Assembly (NCBI GenBank): GCA_965153455.1
Contig: OZ234498.1
Coordinates: 9,238,001 to 9,302,000 of the forward strand
Direction of reading: 5' to 3'
Length of the DNA stretch: 64,000 bases
DNA from: Sphagnum compactum
Taxonomy: Eukaryota; Bryophyta; Sphagnopsida; Sphagnales
Under the pieces are notes generated by a model. That model was given only the letters and a program-made list of their open reading frames with translations, searched no databases and was not told the DNA's origin. The position numbers and the translations under genes were made by a program. Shown here in pieces: positions 21,501 to 35,340 of the stretch. Position 1 is the stretch's first letter. Each line of letters opens with the position of its first letter.

Positions 21501-24500
21501 CACACATTTGGCTCAAAAATGTTTCTTAACCCTGAAAATTATGAATTTTGAAAATGTGTTTTAAACAAAAGCTATTCATGTTTATGTGATAGAAGGCATG
21601 AATGCATAATATACATGATATGAAATCAATTTTTAGTCAAAATGTATTCATATCTAAAATGTAATGTCAAAAGGGGTACTCAAAATACAAAATTTAAAGT
21701 TATAAACTAACACAAAAACAACACATGTCATGTGCAATCCTTGGAAAAAGACTTTGACCTTGGCACCCCTGGATTCTTTGACCATGTTTTCACCCTGGTA
21801 ATAAAAATTTGATTGGAGATCCAAGCATTTGCAACTTGTATTTTCAGGTTATAAATCTGAAAAATTTGAACATCAAGTTTCAACATTTCATCAAAATGTC
21901 AACTATCTAGTAAAAAAAATCTGAACTACTCAATTCGGTGATTAATTTTAAATCTCTTTCTAAGGGAATTGAACCCTAACATATAAAGGTAATGCTCATG
22001 TAGTAAAAAAGTCATACACTCACATAAACATCCCCATAAGCAAATTTCAACTTTGAAACATCTAACCCCAACACCCACACAACTTGGATTACCACATATA
22101 ATTGCACCCACAATGCAGATCCATGCAAATAAAAAGTTGAAAATTACAACATCCATTTTGTAATAAAAAATCCATGAAAATACAACATAGCCTTCACAAG
22201 AAAGTAAGCATAAGGCAACAACTACAAAAAAATAGTAAATTATATGGTCTCTAATGCAAATATCCTTCCATGTTGCAATGGCTTCATGGTACTAAGGAAA
22301 ATCAATGAAAGTATGAAAGTTTTGGGTGCACATGTGAACACACAATCAAAATGTGTGGTTAGTTGATTAAACAACTTATTTTTCATGAAAGATAAGTTGT
22401 TGAAGATTTTTTCATTCTTCACTGAACCCAACATTTATATCATGGTCATTTGAACAACCTTCATGTACTTGTTAAGCTTGTGGGCCTAAATGGGAGAAGA
22501 TATGATCCTTAGCCACATCAAGTAACTAGGTTCACATCTTTTGCTTCCTACATTACTCCTTCAACATTATGACTCATGGTGAGTTTGAAAAAATGCTTGC
22601 AAATCAAGTTGGCTTGAATTAAAAAATGGTGGAACCATATCACCCCTTTTTGTTTTACAAGTACATGGCAACCACTCACCTTTTGGATCTAAAACCTAAG
22701 TAAGGGGTAGTTGTGCATTGTGATATTCACAAAAGTTGGTGGCGTCATTAAAGGCAAGGTCATCAAATTTGTAGAAATTAAGGATCAACATATGATTGGA
22801 ACAACTTAACCTCTACCAACTTCACAACATCATGAAATCATAGACAAAAAATATCACGCCTTTTGGCAAACTTAATAAGTGTGTGTCACTTCCAACATGG
22901 CAAACCAAAAATTAATTTCATGTCACACAAAATATCCAAGTTCTTTCAAGTGAGTTTACTCTTGGGTGCATCTTCATGCATCTCCACAATAAGTGACTTG
23001 TACTGCCTTAACACATGCTTCAAAAGGCTAAACATGGATACCCAATGGGTCTTAATGTTGTGTGTTAGGCATTTACTATAAGACAATTAGTTTTTGTAGT
23101 TTGCCATGTGTGGATGGAACCTTGTGCAATGTGAATAAGGTTTTTTTTCTTGTGTTGGGGGGGGTGGGAACTCGTTTATCCCCATAGGAATTTCATCTTT
23201 CATGTTTTGAAATTCTATAGCACACATGAGAAACATGTATGGTTTGTGGTTACTTTGAACTTGGATCAACCTAGTGTTTTGGTGTTACATTTAGGCATCC
23301 TTTTTGATTTTTTGCAAAAACTTTTAATCTAGGGTTTCGGACTAGTCAATTTTAACACTAATTCGAACTTGTCACATGGTGTCCTTTTTTAAACAAATAT
23401 TCATACTTTTCTTCCATGTGGAAGGTGTTTCAAACTTTCATCCATAATTAAGATGTGAAAATTGTTTATCCATCCATCTAATTGGTGAAAAATCCTAGTT
23501 AGTGGACATCACATTAAAAATTCGGACATCTGAGCCTTAAGACTGGACATAACAAAAGATTTCAAATTTCATTTCAAATTTTATTTTGAATTTAATTGGA
23601 ATTTTTTTCAAAAATTCACATCTTCAACAAATTGAATTGGATTGGGGTGTTGTGTGCAACATTGGAGTCATGGGTAGGAGAACAATGTGTATGGGATTTT
23701 TCAATTGATTCTAAAATTAAAAAACTTGGAGGTTTTTCTCAAGCATGGGTTTTGAGGTGGGTGCGAGAGTTGGTAGGTGCACAACATGTTGTTGGAAACC
23801 AAGTTTTAATGTGTGGGTAAACACTATTTATTAGACCTAAATATGATGGAGTGCCACACCATTAGCAAATGGGGAAAGCCGCTCCATAAACTTTTCCTTT
23901 TCTTCTATAGTTTGTTGTAGTGGGTCAAATAGTTTTGACCTATGGAGGGGGGGGTGCAATAATGCATGCTAGTTGGTTGTTTGTTGTGCAAACCCCCCCA
24001 TTAGTGTTGTTGTGTTATACATTTTTGCTTCTTATCATCATTTTGGTTGGGTTGTCATTTTTTTTAGGATATAGGGGGGTTTCTTGAGGTGTGTGCCATT
24101 GGTTTATAAGCTAAAAAACAAGCACACATGCATTCTTAGGTTAATTTCTCAAAAACTTGTGTATGTTTCACAATGGAAAACTCAAGGTCGAAGGCCACGA
24201 ACTTTCTCATGTGTGCTAATTGTTGTAGTGAACCTTGGGGTTGTAATCAATGTGATTAACCATTACATCCTCGTGATTAATGATGGGGCTCACATTGCAC
24301 TTGGCTTATTGATTTCATATGTTTGGAACCAAACTCCTTTCATGGATTACCTTATCACATTATGTGTTATTTGATCATATATTTGGTTATTTAATGTAGG
24401 ACGATATTTATGCCAACTAACGGCACAATTTGTGTGCACGTTTTCATGTGCATGGCTTTGTTAGTTTCAATAATGTTAAGCATCGACTTAATAGCGTATG

Positions 24501-27236
24501 ACATGTGTAACAATTTCAAGCTCTTAGTTTCCAATGTCTTGGCAAGGTTTAAAAACTCCAAAACTTTCTTTGGACTATTGAAAAAAATTTACACAATGAT
24601 TATAACATACCTTCTAATACACTACCAAATCCATCTTACTCAAAACAAGAATTGCCAAGTTGGTTCAATGTGCCATACAATACACACCAAATAGGTAAGG
24701 GGTTGTTTTCTCCCTTGGCTAGTCACCCCACTATGATGGCCTTAAAACATTGCATCTTTAGCACATCAAAGGCAAATCCACTTGGATGTAATTGGCCTCC
24801 ACAACCACAACAATAATGTTGTTTGAAGTCGCATGAACATTTCAACTATTTCAAGAATGAACAAAATTGGAATGTGCCTTCAATTCTTCAACACATAAAT
24901 TTGGATATAAATCCGTTGTTAGTTATTGATGGTGGTCACCTCATTTTCACTATAGAAAATTATTAGCTTTTGCAAGAATAGATTTATCTTTTTAAAAAAT
25001 CACATCATGCATATTGGCCTTGGCAATTCCGTAGCCACTTATTTCTAACCAATGCTTAAGTGGGTTATTCTTGACCCCGAGTAATATAAACAACTCCTTC
25101 AATGACTCATACTCCAACATTGGCCTCCCATGCATGAGGATAGTTAAAATAACAAAAAATTAAGTTAAAGTTTTTTTATTCACAAATGAATTTTATATTG
25201 CACTAAAGTTAAGACTGAATATGCAATCTTTCCATCATAAATCTTCTTATTTCAACAATGCATAACATTTTTGTTGAAAACTATATTCTCTAATCACCAC
25301 TTGAAAAGTAACAATTGTTGCCTTTTGGTGCCCAACATATTATTGAAATGTGTCAAGCTTTGGGGCTAGCAATTCGTTTTTCCCAAAAATGTGATTACGA
25401 ATTCTACATTACACTTGAGATTTTAAACCATCATCCCCTATGATTTACTTTGCCCATGGAAATTGAGCAACTCACATATCTTGAAAAACCCTATATTTGT
25501 CATACAATTTTTTAAATTTATTTTGAAAAGGTTTTGCACAGCTCCTTAAAGGAATGTTATTTGAAGGAATGTTGCATGAAAGAGCATATTGATTGGCTCC
25601 TATGATGCAAGGGCTAGAAATAGTGGGCAACTATGAAATTGTGTTGGGCAATCCATTGAAAACTAACTTCAATTTGAAGTTTTAGGGAAGCCATTTGGAA
25701 CCATTATGTTGGCAAAAAGATCACAAACAAATAACAATGAACAAGGAAGAAAAGATGAGAACTATAAACCCTAACACCGAATTGGTTCCAAAAATTGTAA
25801 CAACACATAATAGCTACCAATCAAACATGATGCAAAACAAGTTCACAACAAATGAAAATTGCAAATCAACCATCCCCTACAATAGAGAACCATAATGAAA
25901 AATTTGATGCACAAGACAAGTCCATAAACAAAATGGAAGATGAAGGAAAATCAAAACTTGATCATGGAATGCCCATTGCATGTGTGTTTATCTTTGTACT
26001 CCATCTCCTACACACCACAAACTCCAAGCAAACAATATTGGAGGTTCATGAATGCCAACCATTGAAACATTTGCTACTCATTGTGCTTTTGCCATGTAAT
26101 TTGCAATGTTCCTTCCACTAAAATCAAAGATCCACCAAACAAAAACCACTCACATTAAACCCTTGTCATTACTAGCAAACCATTGAAAAAACATTACACA
26201 TTAGACATAACAAAATGCAACACCATTTTAGTTTTCAAGAAAAAAACCAACATTGCACATTGAGCTCTAAACTCATGTTGCCACTAGATAGATTTGAAGA
26301 TGGGTTGGGGGGAAGGGGGAATTTGAAAAAATCATTCTACATGTGAATGGCCCCATCAAACAGTAGAGGTTTGGCTAATTTAATGTTAATGGATGTTGTG
26401 ATGGAGGTGAATGAATTTTGTCATAAGGTGGTGATGGTGATGACACATAATGATGGCTTGCTTGATGCAAGTGATATGACACATGCAAGGATTTTGAAGT
26501 GAATTCTTAAAAACAAAAACAAAAATAAATAAAGGACATATCAGGTGGGCCTTGATTAGTATTTAACAATTTGGCAACATATCATCCCAAAAAAAACACT
26601 AATGGGTGTACCACAAGGAAGCATTTATGCCAAATTTTAGGAATGGTTTAAAATATTTGTATTTTACTTTTAGTTTTCCTTTTCTTTATCAATGCATTCA
26701 TGTAACCAAGGATTTCTATTATTTGTAAGATAAAATGCAATATTTTCTTTTTAATTTGCAAGATGATAGGGTTCAAGAAATCATGTTTTTTGAATACATG
26801 TGAATTCTATGAACACAGTAATTTCTAATGGACATGCCACATCACAATACCAAAGGTTTCATTTTGTATTAATAGCCATTGCAAACATGTAATATCTAAC
26901 ACACCCTACAAGGAGCAAGTAGAGTTGAACTTTTTTTCCAAAAATCCATTCCTTAATCAATTGGCCCTCAAGTCTCAATATTTTTCTTCATGTTAAATTG
27001 TAAACCAAAAATGTAGTATGTACATTCTAACATTGTTATTGGAAAATGGACACATTCCTTTGAGGCATACGCCATAAGCATTTCCTCCAACAAAAAAATA
27101 TATTAAATGATGTCATCAAGGATTCCTAAGTAGTTCCAATCTTCATTATTGAAAACAATGATATTCTTCAAAATATTGATTTAGAAAATGTTTAAGAATG
27201 TCAAAACATGTTCAAATTTTAATTAACATGGAACAT
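18554..27236. other. AT-rich spacer between the U2 arms
   Basis: About 8.7 kb of AT-rich sequence with only short frames, none recognisable on either strand. Frequent runs of T/A and words such as TTGAAATTT suggest old, decayed transposon DNA, but I found no intact terminal repeats, reverse transcriptase or transposase motifs. Confidence 0.55.
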
Positions 27237-27781
27237 TAGAAAATCTATGATGTGCATAATATAAGAATATAGTAAAAGTTGTATAAAAAAATCATAAATT
27301 GTTAATGATGTCAAGACAGTCCACAAAATGACCATGTGACATACCACCTAATCATGTTTTGCCCCAAGAGAGGGTATATTTTAATTGAAGAGTGTTTGTA
27401 ACAATGTTGGGCAGTTTCAAGTTTTTGGTTGGGTTTGGTTATCAGAACTAGGCTCAGCAGGTCTACATGGGACAAGACCCAGCCCAGGTTAGGCAAATAT
27501 CCAAAGACCTAGACCCAGACCCAACCCAGGTAAAAGCAAGGTTAACCAAACTTGACCCAATGGGTGTTAAGAGCTTTCTGAATGTTAAGGCCTATGTAGG
27601 AGAGTCTAGCTGTATCAAAGCCCTTCTTTTTCAAATGAAGTGGAACCTCTTTGACAGGTTCATCTTTTGAAAATTCCAATGTAAGAAGATTGTTGGTTTT
27701 ATTTGAACTTGATTCCTTTGATCTACCTATATGGGTTTAAATAATGGAGTGTGGGCAAAGGATATGGAATGAAAATCCTAA

Positions 27782-27934
27782 CCTCAACCCCTCCCTCCCC
27801 GCACCCCCACCCTGGCCCCTTACTTTCTCCCATATCTTTTTTCTTCACCCCTTCCCTTCCTCCTTGCCTACCCCCCTCCCCCACTTTACCCCAAGTCTTT
27901 TTCCCCCACCTTCCCTCCCTCCCCAACTCCCCAA
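27782..27934 (-). repeat. Polypurine tract downstream of U2, right arm
   Basis: Polypyrimidine on the plus strand. It is the inverted copy of 17863-18015 and appears identical to it. Confidence 0.8.
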
Positions 27935-28169
27935 CTGTGCTTATGTGGTAAATTGTTGTTGCAATTCTCTAATTCGATTAATTTGGAAGCATGGGTAATA
28001 ATTATCATGGTGATAATTTCTACTGACCCTGTTTTTAGTAAGCATTTTTTCCTTAATTCTAGATTTGTTAAAATTTTTAAATGGTGTATGTGTTGGAATT
28101 AGCATCAGCGTTCCATTGCCCCCATCCACTAGATATCGGACTCTGCATGCGCGTCGTATCGCCATGTCA

Positions 28170-28187
28170 CTAAACTAATCCAGTTTG
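28170..28187 (-). terminator. snRNA 3'-box-like element, right copy
   Basis: Inverted counterpart of 17610-17627, same distance from the U2 3' end. Confidence 0.5.
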
Positions 28188-28212
28188 CGTTGTTTGGGTC
28201 CCCGGAGGGAGG

Positions 28213-28402
28213 GGTGTGCCAGCCTAGGAAGTAGTGCAAAACCAAGGCGACGCGCGCGGGCCCAGGTAGCAAGCTACCGCACGGGCCCGCCCCCGAGAAA
28301 AATTAGATTAATATCATGAGGCTCGATGAGCCTCGTATCAGATATTAAACTGATAAGAACAGATACTACACTTGATCTTAGCCAAAAGGCCGAGAAAGGT
28401 AT
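28213..28402 (-). ncRNA. U2: U2 spliceosomal snRNA (right copy)
   Basis: The reverse strand starts ATACCTTTCTCGG at 28402 and appears identical to the left U2 gene through its 3' end. The two genes are convergent, with 3' ends about 10.6 kb apart. The promoter, coding part and 3' box are all retained, so both copies are candidates for expression. Confidence 0.96.
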
Positions 28403-28426
28403 GCTTTCCCGCTCGCACCCACCCGC

Positions 28427-28473
28427 TTTATATATTGCTCCCAACCCTCGCGTCCCGCCATTCCATATGGGTT
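28427..28473 (-). promoter_or_regulatory. U2 promoter elements, right copy
   Basis: Inverted counterpart of the left USE-like element and TATA box, with the same spacing. Confidence 0.55.
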
Positions 28474-29330
28474 TAATCTCTCCCTCCCTCCCTGCCTCCC
28501 CTGTTTCTCCCTTTGTTTGCCTGCTGCCGTCTCCGTCTTCCACTTGCGCTTCTGTAAAGCTCCTTGCTTCCTTCCTTCTCCCTCTCGTGTCTTCTTGGAC
28601 AAGCCTCCTCGTTGACGCACATCGGGATTCTTCGGCATGTCGTCCGCCTCCGGGATGCATGGACACCCGCCTTCATTTCGCCCGCAATTTGGTGGAGTCT
28701 TCACGATAGTCGGCGGTGGAATCTCGTGATATTACGGCACAGCTCAATGCAAAATGGGTTGATGATGATTTGGACGCTTCCTGGACATGCTGCTACCTGT
28801 ATTCCGAACATCGTCGGTTGCTGCTTTTGCTGCAGGCAGGTGGAAACTCCGCCAGATGCAGAAACCGCCCGAAAGGGATGCGTGGATCCGACTAAACGAT
28901 CACAAGGGTCCACACCATCTCCCAGTGCTTGGGCATCCGTGCGGATCTCGTGAGACTCGCCGTCGCCCAAGTCAACCACGATGCCGGGGGTACACGCCAC
29001 CCTCTCTGCTGCATGATGTGCAGGAAGAAGACGACGGTCTCTTCCTTCACCGTAGCCAGAACTTGGCGCTCGGACTCCTGGTCACACCGCTCGGCTCTGC
29101 GTCTTCAATAATCTGTGCGTGTATATAAGATACGTGACCGCTGTCGCTCTCTCACCAAACTTGTGGCCTCCTTGCGCCTGCAGGATCGATCCGCTGATAA
29201 GTTGGCTATACCGGGGTCATCTGCACGAAGCAAACAGCTTGATCGATACGATGTCCCGTTACCCAATTCTTTTGTGCAGAAAGTGTTTCGTCGCTGCAAC
29301 TTGTTGGTGCTAGGGATTGTAAGTCAGAGG

Positions 29331-29561
29331 TCACACGAAACCGTTCGATGCGATGGTGGTCATTTCTGTTCCAGGAATTTCTTTTTCTAATGAAGCACTG
29401 TTTAAATCAGGTGGCCTGATTGCAGTCACAGCTGCATGGAAGGCCTTAAGAACGTCCCTCGTTCGTGCGTGGAAACAAAGAAAATGAAGCACTACATACT
29501 CCACATTGAGAGGAAACGTGAGAGGGTCGAGTAAGAACAGAGGCCGATCTTCGTCCGACAT
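29331..29561 (-). CDS. Small unidentified ORF, 76 aa, in the right arm
   Basis: It starts MSDEDRPLFLLDPLTFP and ends TEMTTIASNGFV. The left-arm counterpart (about 15535-15767) begins with the same frame but lacks four bases in the CACGCACGAACG region, which shifts its frame, so only the right copy is open. I recognise no domain. It could be an exon of a captured gene or a chance frame. Confidence 0.25.
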   Translation of the reverse strand: MSDEDRPLFLLDPLTFPLNVEYVVLHFLCFHARTRDVLKAFHAAVTAIRPPDLNSASLEKEIPGTEMTTIASNGFV

Positions 29562-29574
29562 GCACCGACAATCA

Positions 29575-29923
29575 AGTTACAGAGTCTGTTTCAGATCTGA
29601 CAACATTAGTGAGGAGGAAAAAGAGAAAACCCAAACCCCAAGAATCGAGCAAGAAAGACAAAACCTGGAAACGTGATTTTTCAGTGCTTTGAACAATAGC
29701 AACAAGATACCTTCAATACCAGCAGCACCTGTGTTCAGAGACCTTCCACAGCACCAGCACATGTGTGCAGAGACCTTTAACAGCAACATGAACGGTAGTG
29801 ACCAGTTCTCATAACATCCTCACTGACTTCATCAGCTCCCAGCAGTGGGTGGAGTTCAATTTCAAATGTTGACCATGTACTCAGCAGCCATGATGCAGGC
29901 TGGCTCTACAATCCTGAAAGATG
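29575..29923 (-). repeat. Dispersed repeat family, copy 3 (inside right U2 arm)
   Basis: Inverted-arm counterpart of 15172-15520, with several substitutions relative to it. Confidence 0.6.
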
Positions 29924-30411
29924 ATGAGGAGATAAAGCAAGGAGGAAGACAGAAAGAAGAAACCCCACAAGGAAAAACACAGAAAAGAAAAGAAAAAAGC
30001 CAGAGAACTTCCAAAAGTTTGATGTTTCAAGGACACGCCCAATCCAGAACAGGGATATATTCCAAACCTAAAGTCAATTCCACATTTCAACAACACTGTC
30101 CATAGCTTGAGAGGCAGGGGATCTCATTGCAATGGCTGTCTAGAAGCCCCGATTTTTGTTGGACAAAATTGATGCTTCTCCCTTCACCAGGTTGATCTGC
30201 TCCCTTTGTGCCAGCTACCAAGATTTATTTCACAAATTGTAGTGCCAAATTGATGTGCTTGCAAATAGCACAGCAAAGACATACCAAGGTTCAATACATC
30301 AAACCAAACCAAATCATTGCGACTCTTGTCATCGACTCTGATCTGTTGGATTTTCATCTTCCAAGACTTCTTTCTACTTTTCCTAGTTACAGCAACTCCT
30401 TCAACTCTTGA

Positions 30412-33400
30412 TTTCATGAACTGGACAGCTCCTTTACCCTTTTGTAGTATAGAACTACAGCCTTTACATGAGTTTTGCCATGCATGCATGAGTCAAAAAA
30501 AGGTAACTTGCAACTGAGATGTCAGCCAGGAGCAGTCCTTAGTCACCAGGGGTTCTAGAGGAACAAGTGGCTGGGAGATGGCATGAGGATTATGAGCCAA
30601 CCTAATTGTTGCCCCTGCTACAAGGTGCAATAGTGGGAGCATCTAAACAAGAAGGAAAGGCACAATCTCTTTGTAGCTTTTGGCTAATATAATAGCAAGA
30701 GGCAGGGAAGACCACATGGCTCCCACATGTACTACCATCTTTCCTAATGCAGACCTAAGGGAGATATCCAAGCACATCCCTCCCCATCCTGAAACTTGGC
30801 CCCATGTATTGAAGCATCACCCCATTTCAACAATGGTCAAGCAAGAGGCTCCTGTAATTTTTGTGCAGAAGATTGATCCACACAAGCCATACTGCAGCAT
30901 CACTCAACCATCATGCTTGAGTGGTGCTGCATCTATGCTTTTTAGTTGCAAACTGTACACCCCCAACAGCAGATACCGGTGTCAAAATTGGAGTGAATGC
31001 TACAAAGTACAGGCAAATCTGATTGGAAAGCATGGGAAGAAGTGGAAGATGAATCTGTCCTTGACTCCATCAAAGAAAGCTGCTGTTTTGCAAGTCCATT
31101 CAGGTACAGTTCTTTCTTTATTGGAATGATCATGTGTTTGAATTGGAGATCCAATATCTCATTACTGTTCTTAAGCACTGATCAAGAGAAAGAGACATAG
31201 ATGGAACTTATGAATGCAAACAAAATGTTGCAAATTTCAAATTTGTCAACATGGAATTTTTGGAATTAATTAATTATTTGACAAACATTTGTTGAAGTTG
31301 CCCATATATTATGGTATCATGTTGTTTTTTTGTTCGTTGGTTTGTTGTTTTTAAAATTGTAATAAGAGGGTTTGAGCTTGTTACAAAGCTTGTTTATTTT
31401 GGGTGGTTAAGGTTTTAAGGTCTATGGTTTTAGGTTTCAAGTTTATGAAATATTTTGATTCCATAAAGGAGAAGCACAATCATCTATTTAGGGTAGTTAC
31501 ACTACTAGTTATAAGTCTAACAACTTTTAATTCTAGCCTTGAATAATTTATTTCAAACCATTTCACACTCTTTAGCTATTTTCAAATTGTCTACTTTAAA
31601 GGCGTTCTTTTTTATGCTAAATCTACTTTTGCACTTAACAAAGCTTCCCAATCCTTCACAAAACTCTTGTGTGGCAACGCTCTTAGAGTGCAACATCTTG
31701 GTCATTGGGGTATTTGTAAACGTATTAATAAGTATTAACAATGGTCTCAATGTCCCATCACATGTAGGGCTAGAGCTAGGCCTAGGAAAAGAGTGCAATG
31801 CAATACTTGATGTACTTTCTATCGTAGATTGCCGCCTTTTGTTGCAAGACCATCTATTGTTTTTGTTGGGTAGAGGTTTATGAATACAACTTGGGTTTTT
31901 ATGTATTTCAAGTTCTAGGAAAACTAATTCAAATGAAAAAGATTACCATGATAAATATATTATGGGAGTTAAAGGATTGTCAAAGAAAATCCATAAACAT
32001 AGGCATTAGTTGTGGAAGGGGCAATGAAAATAATCGAATATCCCAATTTCTTACTTGTTTTGAGACTAATTTTATTAAGGAATTAATCACGAAAAAAATG
32101 TTTAATAATAAATGATGCATTTGCAAATAACAAGGAGTCATGAACCACCAACATAAAGATCAAGATCAAACTTAATGAGCTTTGAAAATGGATTGCAACT
32201 AATCAAGAAAATGAAGAAGGTTCAAAGAGTTATTTGAGCATGTACAATAACTAATATTAAACAAATTACATAGAGTCACCAAAGGTTAGTGCATACAACA
32301 CAAAACATTGATTATCAATTCATTTGGAATGAGGAGGGTCTTTCATATTCATCATATTCCAAAACATTTCATCATAAGTTCTTTACTTGTTACAATAAAC
32401 TTAACATTGTAATTTACATTAGTATGTTCAAAAATTGACAAGATAAAAACATCATCATCACATGAAGTTAATTCAAAGTTTCAAAAATATTTTCCAATTC
32501 ATGATCTTTACAATTGTTTCATTGATATTAATGTCAAAATCAAAACTATGTTTCATCAATATTTGACATTTCTTCAAAAAAAAGTTGTTGCTCAAGACAT
32601 CCCCCAATTATGAAATGTGATTCAAAACCTCATCAAAATTAAACGAGATAAAAAAAATGCATCATGTGATTTGACATTTTCATCTTCCATTCAAGTTTGT
32701 ATTTCAAATCCTAAACTCAAAACATCTTAAACTTTCAACATTAAAACCTACTTCGCAAACTCCACTTCCACATTACACCATGATTATTTTAAAAGTGAAA
32801 GAACTAATGCATCAACTTATTGGGGATGAACAATGGAGATTTTTTAAATGAAAATTGTCACAAATCATATAACATATGAATTATTTTTTTCAAGTATTAT
32901 CCAAATATTTTAAAAATTTGTAAACCTTTATTGTTAGTTTTACTTCTCACACTACAGAACATGAGATTTAAAATAAAAATAAAATCACACTCTTGCTAGT
33001 ACATATTGTAAATTATTACTTGAACATAAATTGTTATCAGTGTTGGGTGATTTCTAAAATTTGGACAAACAATCCCATTTTTTGATTAATTTAGAATCAT
33101 AATGATTTTGAAATTTATTTATTTAATTTAGGCACATTCTCACAAAAGAAATTTCCCTGCATTAAATAAATATATAATGAAAGGGGTTTGACTACTTAGT
33201 CCCCAAAATCCAACACATTAAAAAAAAAAAGATTTGAGGCTATTCCTCAAAATCATATTATACACACTACAAATTTTTTTTGAAATAAGATTGGGATTTA
33301 CTTTTCATCGCCCCCAAAATCCAAAAGAACTTGTACACAAAGTTAAGAACCAAAAGGTAACATTTTGGTGGTGCTTTTCAAGCACATTAATTTTTTTCAC

Positions 33401-33700
33401 ACTTGTTAAATTGTTGGTTTTTGAAGTGATAATCATCAACTAGAAAACTAACTTCATTCTAAATTGGATTCTAATATTGACCTAACATTAAGTGTTACAA
33501 ATCATTTGAAAGAATAGAAATTGACTCTCCAAATATTCTTCTCAATATGTTTATGAGTAAAATGACACCAAAAGTGAAGGTTAAAAAAATGACCATACAT
33601 GTAATGATAAGCATATCAATGTTTATACCTTAACATAATTATATTATACTATATACATATGTAATTATAGAAAGTATACATATATATTTTATGTGGTCGT
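30412..33700. other. Intergenic stretch, becoming strongly AT-rich after 31.2 kb
   Basis: 30412-31200 has normal composition and a 149-codon open frame (30680-31129, plus strand) with no recognisable motif. 31200-33700 is AT-rich with no recognisable gene, RNA or intact transposon end. Confidence 0.45.
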
Positions 33701-35340
33701 TGATTTATTTTGTTTCAGCATCAGGTAGTAGAAGTCGTCTCACTTTATGGAGTAAATCACTGCCTGGATTTTTCCTTTGTGTTTTCAACTCCCTTACGTG
33801 CCTGAAGAAAGCTGTTTTCAGCAAGTGGGATCTTCTGTGGTGGAAGGTACCAGCCAGGCTGTATTGGGATCTTACGACCAGCCAGCCTGTCACTATTTCT
33901 AAAAGGTTAAAAAATCTCAGCTCTGCTTTACATAGGAAAAGGACCTGAGTACAGGCCCTTCCGTGATTTTCGACTTGTTCCCTTGGCCTAACAGCAAATG
34001 TGCGCATTTCAATTCTCCACTAGCATCTTGATAGTGTTCAGGAAAATCTACAACAGGTTAATTTCAATTGCAATCCGTTGCCCTTTTCAAACTATTTGTC
34101 TTCACAACCCATCAAATGTGTGTTTGAATTGAGTCTAAGTGTTTTGTATAGGAGAAGGGCCTGTTGCAGAATTCTCCTGAAAAAGTTCCCGAACAATTTA
34201 TGAGACTCCTTTGGCTATACCTTTGAGTAAGATGATACATGATATACCCTATTACCTTGGCAGCTTCAACACTAGTTGTTATATTATTTTCAAAAAATTT
34301 GAAAATTGAAGACCTTTTTCTTTTGGGAAATTATAAAATTTTGTGAAAGAAAAAATATTGAATCTTTTTAAAATATTCTATTCTTTGTCAAAATGAAAAT
34401 TGATTTCAAAAAAGATTAATTATTGGACAGACATACATGTGTCTGTGGAAGTTGCCAAATACTGGCAGTAATAGGCAACCAATCTTCAATATAAACATGC
34501 ACAATAGGCAATCACTTGAAGAGGAATAGGTTAACATTAGACAATTGATGCATCAGAAATGAAGAAGGCAAAAGCTTTAACAAATGGTACCACCAACAAA
34601 ACCATGTTGTTGCCTAAGAGCTCCCACTTCTGGCCATGTCTTTGCCACTCCACTTCTCTCCTTTTCCATGGCATTCTTTGGTGAGAACTTTTGCACCTAC
34701 GTATCTGTGTTACCCACAAGCCATATATTTGTTCATTGTGTCTCTTTATCTACCTGATCTGCAACAGTTGCAGGAAACTTTTCTTTGCCGTCTTTCACAG
34801 AGGAATGTACCAGTGGAACATCAAAGAATGAGCTTTCAACTACGTGAGTTTTTCTAATAATACCTGCGCGACAGACAGACAGGCATATATGCAGTAAAAT
34901 CGGAAAAAATGGTGAGGGAAGCAGATCTGTGGGACATGCATCTCCATGCCATGGCAGATGCATGACCATGCCCATCTGCTCCAGTGGGATTTGTGACCTC
35001 CCGTGTGCAAAAGATGATGCAAACGACGATGCTCCCATGGAGCACGTTTGTCTGCACCGCGAATCTCCCGCGCACTGTAACTGTGCCATCATATGCCCTG
35101 CCGGCCGCGCGGCTGCTGCTAGAATCAGGTCAAAGGGTGCTGCTCTCTCTCACGCCGATCGCGTTGCATTCTTCTTCTTCGACGACCACGCATATGTGTG
35201 GCGTGTGAGGTGTGACCAAGCCCCACGGGCCGTGCATCACGTGCGAAGCTAAGAGGCGCTCGGGGGATCAGAGAAGGAGAGGAGGATGCAGCAGGCAGTC
35301 GCGAGATAACTCCAGAACAAAAACTGAAGGGGAGGACCTG
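33701..35340. other. Upstream region of the carrier gene
   Basis: The composition changes abruptly from AT-rich to mixed at about 33715. No gene is recognised between 33.7 and 34.9 kb. From about 34.9 kb the sequence is GC-richer and probably contains the promoter and 5' leader of the carrier gene. I see no clear TATA box. Confidence 0.35.

Larger units (their letters stand above)
27237..30411 (-). repeat. Right arm of the large inverted duplication
   Basis: Reverse-complement partner of 14680-18553. It lacks the Helitron and so preserves the pre-insertion site at about 29118-29136. It has a 141-bp segment (29167-29307) missing from the left arm and flanked by AACTTGTGG and AACTTGTTGG. The inner 110 bases (about 27240-27365) and the outer part (beyond about 29110) are diverged, while the U2 core is not. 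Confidence 0.93.

Noticed and set aside
14680-30411. Inverted repeat as a pure assembly artefact
   Set aside because: The arms differ by a Helitron, a 141-bp segment, different inner and outer edges and scattered substitutions, so both are real loci. The identical core could still hide consensus errors.
30680-31129. 149-codon frame as a gene
   Set aside because: No motif, no neighbouring exons and weak compositional support. A chance frame is as likely.
31539-31883. Overlapping frames on both strands at 31.5-31.9 kb
   Set aside because: AT-rich, hydrophobic low-complexity translations on one strand and no known domain on either.
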